DNA of 64,000 nucleotides from NCBI GenBank assembly GCA_001580565.1, contig LRBF01000033.1, positions 1 to 64,000 of the forward strand, read 5' to 3'. The notes under the pieces were generated by a model. That model had not been told where the DNA came from and searched no databases. It saw only the letters and a list, made by a program, of their open reading frames with translations. The position numbers were made by a program, and so were the translations under genes. Positions 61,579 to 64,000 of this stretch are shown piece by piece; the first letter of the stretch is position 1, and the number at the start of each line of letters is the position of its first letter. Source of the stretch: Caballeronia megalochromosomata (GTDB lineage: Bacteria > Pseudomonadota > Gammaproteobacteria > Burkholderiales > Burkholderiaceae).

Positions 61579-64000
61579 AAATCGCGGCTCGGCGCCGCGA
61601 GGCGGCCGAGCAGCGCGCTATGGTCTTCGAGCCGTTGCGCCACCAGATGACGCACGTCGCCCTCCATTTGCCAGACGCCGTGCACGCCGAGCAGCGACGC
61701 CCCGAGCAGCACCTTGCGCTGCTTCTCGACGAGCCCCGGCCAGACGATCACGTTGATCGCGCCCGTTTCGTCCTCGATCGACACGAAAATCGTGCCGTTC
61801 GCCGTGCCCGGCCTTTGCCGCACCGTTACGATGCCGCACGCCCGCACGATGCGTCCGTTTCTGATGTCCGCGAGTTCGGCGGCGGTCTTGAAGCGCAGGC
61901 GCGAAAGCTTGTCGCGCAAGAGCGCGAGCGGATGGCGATTGAGCGTGAGCCCGAGACTCGCGTAGTCGTCGACGATTTCGCGGCCTTCCGATGCTTCGGG
62001 CAGCATGAGCGGCGCCTCGCTCATCGGCGCATCGCGCAGCAATTCCGGCGCGCGCTGTTGTGCGGTGACCGCCCACCACGCCTGACGCCGATGCCCCACG
62101 ATGCTCGCAAGCGCATTGCCCGCCGCGAGTGCTTCGAGTTCGCGGCGCGACAAGGCGGCGCGACGCGTGAGATCGTCGACGTCGACGAATGGCGCCTGCG
62201 CGCGCGCTGCCATGATGCGCTCGGCCGCCGCTTGCGGGAGACCCTTGAGCAGTTGCAGGCCGATCCGCACGCCCGGACCTTTCGCGCCGTATTGTCGTCC
62301 ATCCAGCTCGACGCGCTTTCTGAGTCTGCGCGCCGCTCGTCGCACGGTCTTCCGAAACACGCGATCCGACGCGGCCGCGCCATAGAACTGCTGACGCCGC
62401 CGCTCCTTGCCAGCATCGAAGATGATGCGCGCGCCATTGCCGGGGCGCGTTTCCAGCACCGATTCCCAGTCGCTCAGGGAAACATCGGGCGCGAACACGG
62501 GCACGCCGTGACGCTTCGCGTCCTGCACGAGTTGCGACGGCGAATAGAAACCGAGCGGCTGGCTGTTCAACAGGCCGGCCAGAAACGCCGCAGGCTCGTA
62601 GCGCTTGATCCACGCGCTGATATAAACGAGCAGCGCGAAGCTCGCCGAGTGACTCTCCGGAAAACCATATTCGCCGAATCCCTCGATCTGCTTGCACACG
62701 CGCGCGGCGAAATCGTGCTCGTAGCCGCGCGCGAGCATCTTCTTCATGAGATCGGCCTGATACTTCTCCAGGTGACTGCCGCGACGCCACGCGGCCATCG
62801 CGCGGCGCAACTGATCGGCCTGCTCCGCCGTGTAGCCGGCCGCGACCATCGCGAGCTTCATCACCTGCTCCTGAAAAATCGGCACGCCGAGCGTGCGGCC
62901 GAGCACCGGCCGCAGTTCCTCTTTCGGATACTCCTCCTCCTCTTCCAGCCCCTGCTTGCGGCGCAGATACGGATGCACCATGCCGCCCTGAATCGGGCCG
63001 GGCCGCACGATCGCCACTTCGATCACGAGGTCGTAATATTTCTGAGGCCGCAAGCGCGGCAGCATGCTCTGCTGTGCGCGCGATTCGATCTGAAACACGC
63101 CGATAGTGTCCGCGCGACAGCACATCTCGTAGACGGCCTTGTCCTCGCGGCGGATATGCGACAGCCCGAAACCCGGCACGCCGCGCCGCAGCGCGACGAA
63201 TTCGAGCGCGCGCCGGATCGCGGACAGCATGCCGAGCGCGAGCACGTCGACTTTCAGAAGCTTCAACTGATCGATGTCGTCCTTGTCCCACTGGATCACG
63301 CAGCGGTCTTTCATCGCGGCGTTTTCGATCGGCACGAGCCGCGACAACCGCTCCCGCGCGATCACGAAACCGCCGACGTGCTGCGACAGATGTCGCGGAA
63401 AGCCGCGCAACTCGCGCGTCAACCGGATGAGATGCTTCGTGACATGCGAATCGTCGCTGAAGCCCGCTTCCCTGAGATAGCCCGCCACCGCCGACGGCCC
63501 GTCCCACCACTGTTGCGACTTGCCGATGCGCTCGATCAGCGACGCATCGAGCCCGAGCGCCTTGCCGACATCCTTCAGCGCGCTGCGCGTGTGATACGTG
63601 ATGAGCGACGCCGCCAGCGACGCGCGATGCCGCCCATACTTCCGATAGATGTACTGGATGACCTCCTCGCGCCGCTGATGCTCGAAATCGACATCGATAT
63701 CGGGCGGCTCGTTGCGCGCCTGCGAGATGAAGCGCTCGATCAGCAGATCCATGCGGACCGGATCGAGTTCGGTGATGAACAGGCAATAGCAGATGATCGA
63801 ATTCGCCGCCGAACCTCGCCCCTGACACAGAATGCCCTGGCTGCGCGCAAAAGCGACGATGTCATAGACGGTCAGGAAGTACTTCTCGTACTCCAGCCTG
63901 GCGACGAGCGCCAGCTCTTTATCGATCAGACCGATCGTCTCGGCGTCCATGCCGTTCGGCCAGCGTTGCAGCGCACCCGCGATCACCTGTTTGCGCAGAT
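61572..64000 (-). CDS. dnaE2: error-prone DNA polymerase DnaE2 (5' end outside window)
   Basis: About 800 C-terminal residues of a C-family polymerase used in SOS mutagenesis. The catalytic aspartates are in PDIDVDFEHQRREEVIQYIY, the third in LLKVDVLALGM. The stretch GQGRGSAANSIICY belongs to the palm. The tau-independent C-terminal OB region (GIVTVRQRPGTANGTIF) is present. Between SDWESVLE and VRIGLQLLKGL lies a basic insertion of about 55 residues (62270-62440). imuA and imuB would be expected further right. Frame is open through the window edge. Confidence 0.93.
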   Translation of the reverse strand, partial: LRKQVIAGALQRWPNGMDAETIGLIDKELALVARLEYEKYFLTVYDIVAFARSQGILCQGRGSAANSIICYCLFITELDPVRMDLLIERFISQARNEPPDIDVDFEHQRREEVIQYIYRKYGRHRASLAASLITYHTRSALKDVGKALGLDASLIERIGKSQQWWDGPSAVAGYLREAGFSDDSHVTKHLIRLTRELRGFPRHLSQHVGGFVIARERLSRLVPIENAAMKDRCVIQWDKDDIDQLKLLKVDVLALGMLSAIRRALEFVALRRGVPGFGLSHIRREDKAVYEMCCRADTIGVFQIESRAQQSMLPRLRPQKYYDLVIEVAIVRPGPIQGGMVHPYLRRKQGLEEEEEYPKEELRPVLGRTLGVPIFQEQVMKLAMVAAGYTAEQADQLRRAMAAWRRGSHLEKYQADLMKKMLARGYEHDFAARVCKQIEGFGEYGFPESHSASFALLVYISAWIKRYEPAAFLAGLLNSQPLGFYSPSQLVQDAKRHGVPVFAPDVSLSDWESVLETRPGNGARIIFDAGKERRRQQFYGAAASDRVFRKTVRRAARRLRKRVELDGRQYGAKGPGVRIGLQLLKGLPQAAAERIMAARAQAPFVDVDDLTRRAALSRRELEALAAGNALASIVGHRRQAWWAVTAQQRAPELLRDAPMSEAPLMLPEASEGREIVDDYASLGLTLNRHPLALLRDKLSRLRFKTAAELADIRNGRIVRACGIVTVRQRPGTANGTIFVSIEDETGAINVIVWPGLVEKQRKVLLGASLLGVHGVWQMEGDVRHLVAQRLEDHSALLGRLAAPSRDFH

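Overview
The window is a GC-rich chromosomal segment from a betaproteobacterium of the family Burkholderiaceae. Gene content and order suggest the Paraburkholderia/Caballeronia/Burkholderia group: odhA-odhB-lpd-zapE, rimP-nusA-infB-rbfA-truB, rluB-scpB, an iscR-S-U-A-hscBA-fdx-iscX cluster, a DUF3563 gene and a dnaE2 polymerase. The genus is an inference. Most of the window is core, dense, single-copy chromosome. No phage, CRISPR array, integrase or complete insertion sequence was seen.

Layout. 1-4.7 kb holds a fatty-acid set: SDR reductase (cut by the edge), MaoC-type dehydratase, thiolase and acyl-CoA ligase. 4.7-8 kb holds exported DUF1571 and DUF2147 proteins, a small wing-like protein behind a sigma-28-like promoter, a solo surE, and an orphan transposase-type HTH protein (DUF4096). 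8.1-15.1 kb (minus) is odhA-odhB-lpdA plus zapE. 15.4-17.2 kb is typA. 17.5-22.5 kb is a marR-oprM-emrA-emrB type drug-efflux operon with a clear sigma-70 promoter. 22.6-29.2 kb is the rimP-nusA-infB-rbfA-truB operon, with an intrinsic terminator inside its probable 5' leader. 29.4-32.4 kb is rluB (very long disordered ends) and scpB. 32.7-35 kb is an aminotransferase and a LysR regulator.

35-40.3 kb is looser and more accessory-like: a second DUF4096 orphan, small exported proteins, a YdcF-like protein, a GGCT-like protein, an AraC regulator and a GNAT acetyltransferase. 40.4-41.3 kb is a tRNA operon (Ala-GGC, then Glu-TTC and Asp-GTC twice, by tandem duplication) next to gltX. 42.9-48.5 kb has a patatin-like lipoprotein and a three-gene molybdenum hydroxylase with a triheme cytochrome c.

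48.8-54.7 kb is the complete Isc iron-sulfur assembly operon. It has two near-consensus IscR boxes in its promoter, and a low-molecular-weight phosphatase lies upstream. 55.4-58.6 kb has a patatin/DUF3734 protein with a 3-hydroxybutyrate dehydrogenase, and rlmJ. 58.6-61.6 kb looks like a copper-response locus: CueR, a CopZ-like chaperone translationally coupled to an SDR, a DUF305 protein behind a second CueR-like box, a small exported proline-rich protein and a DUF3563 gene. The right edge is dnaE2, convergent with the SDR and running off the window.

The best candidates for something not yet described are the CueR locus in which a sugar-nucleotide-reductase-like SDR is co-translated with a copper chaperone, and the pair of domesticated DUF4096 proteins.
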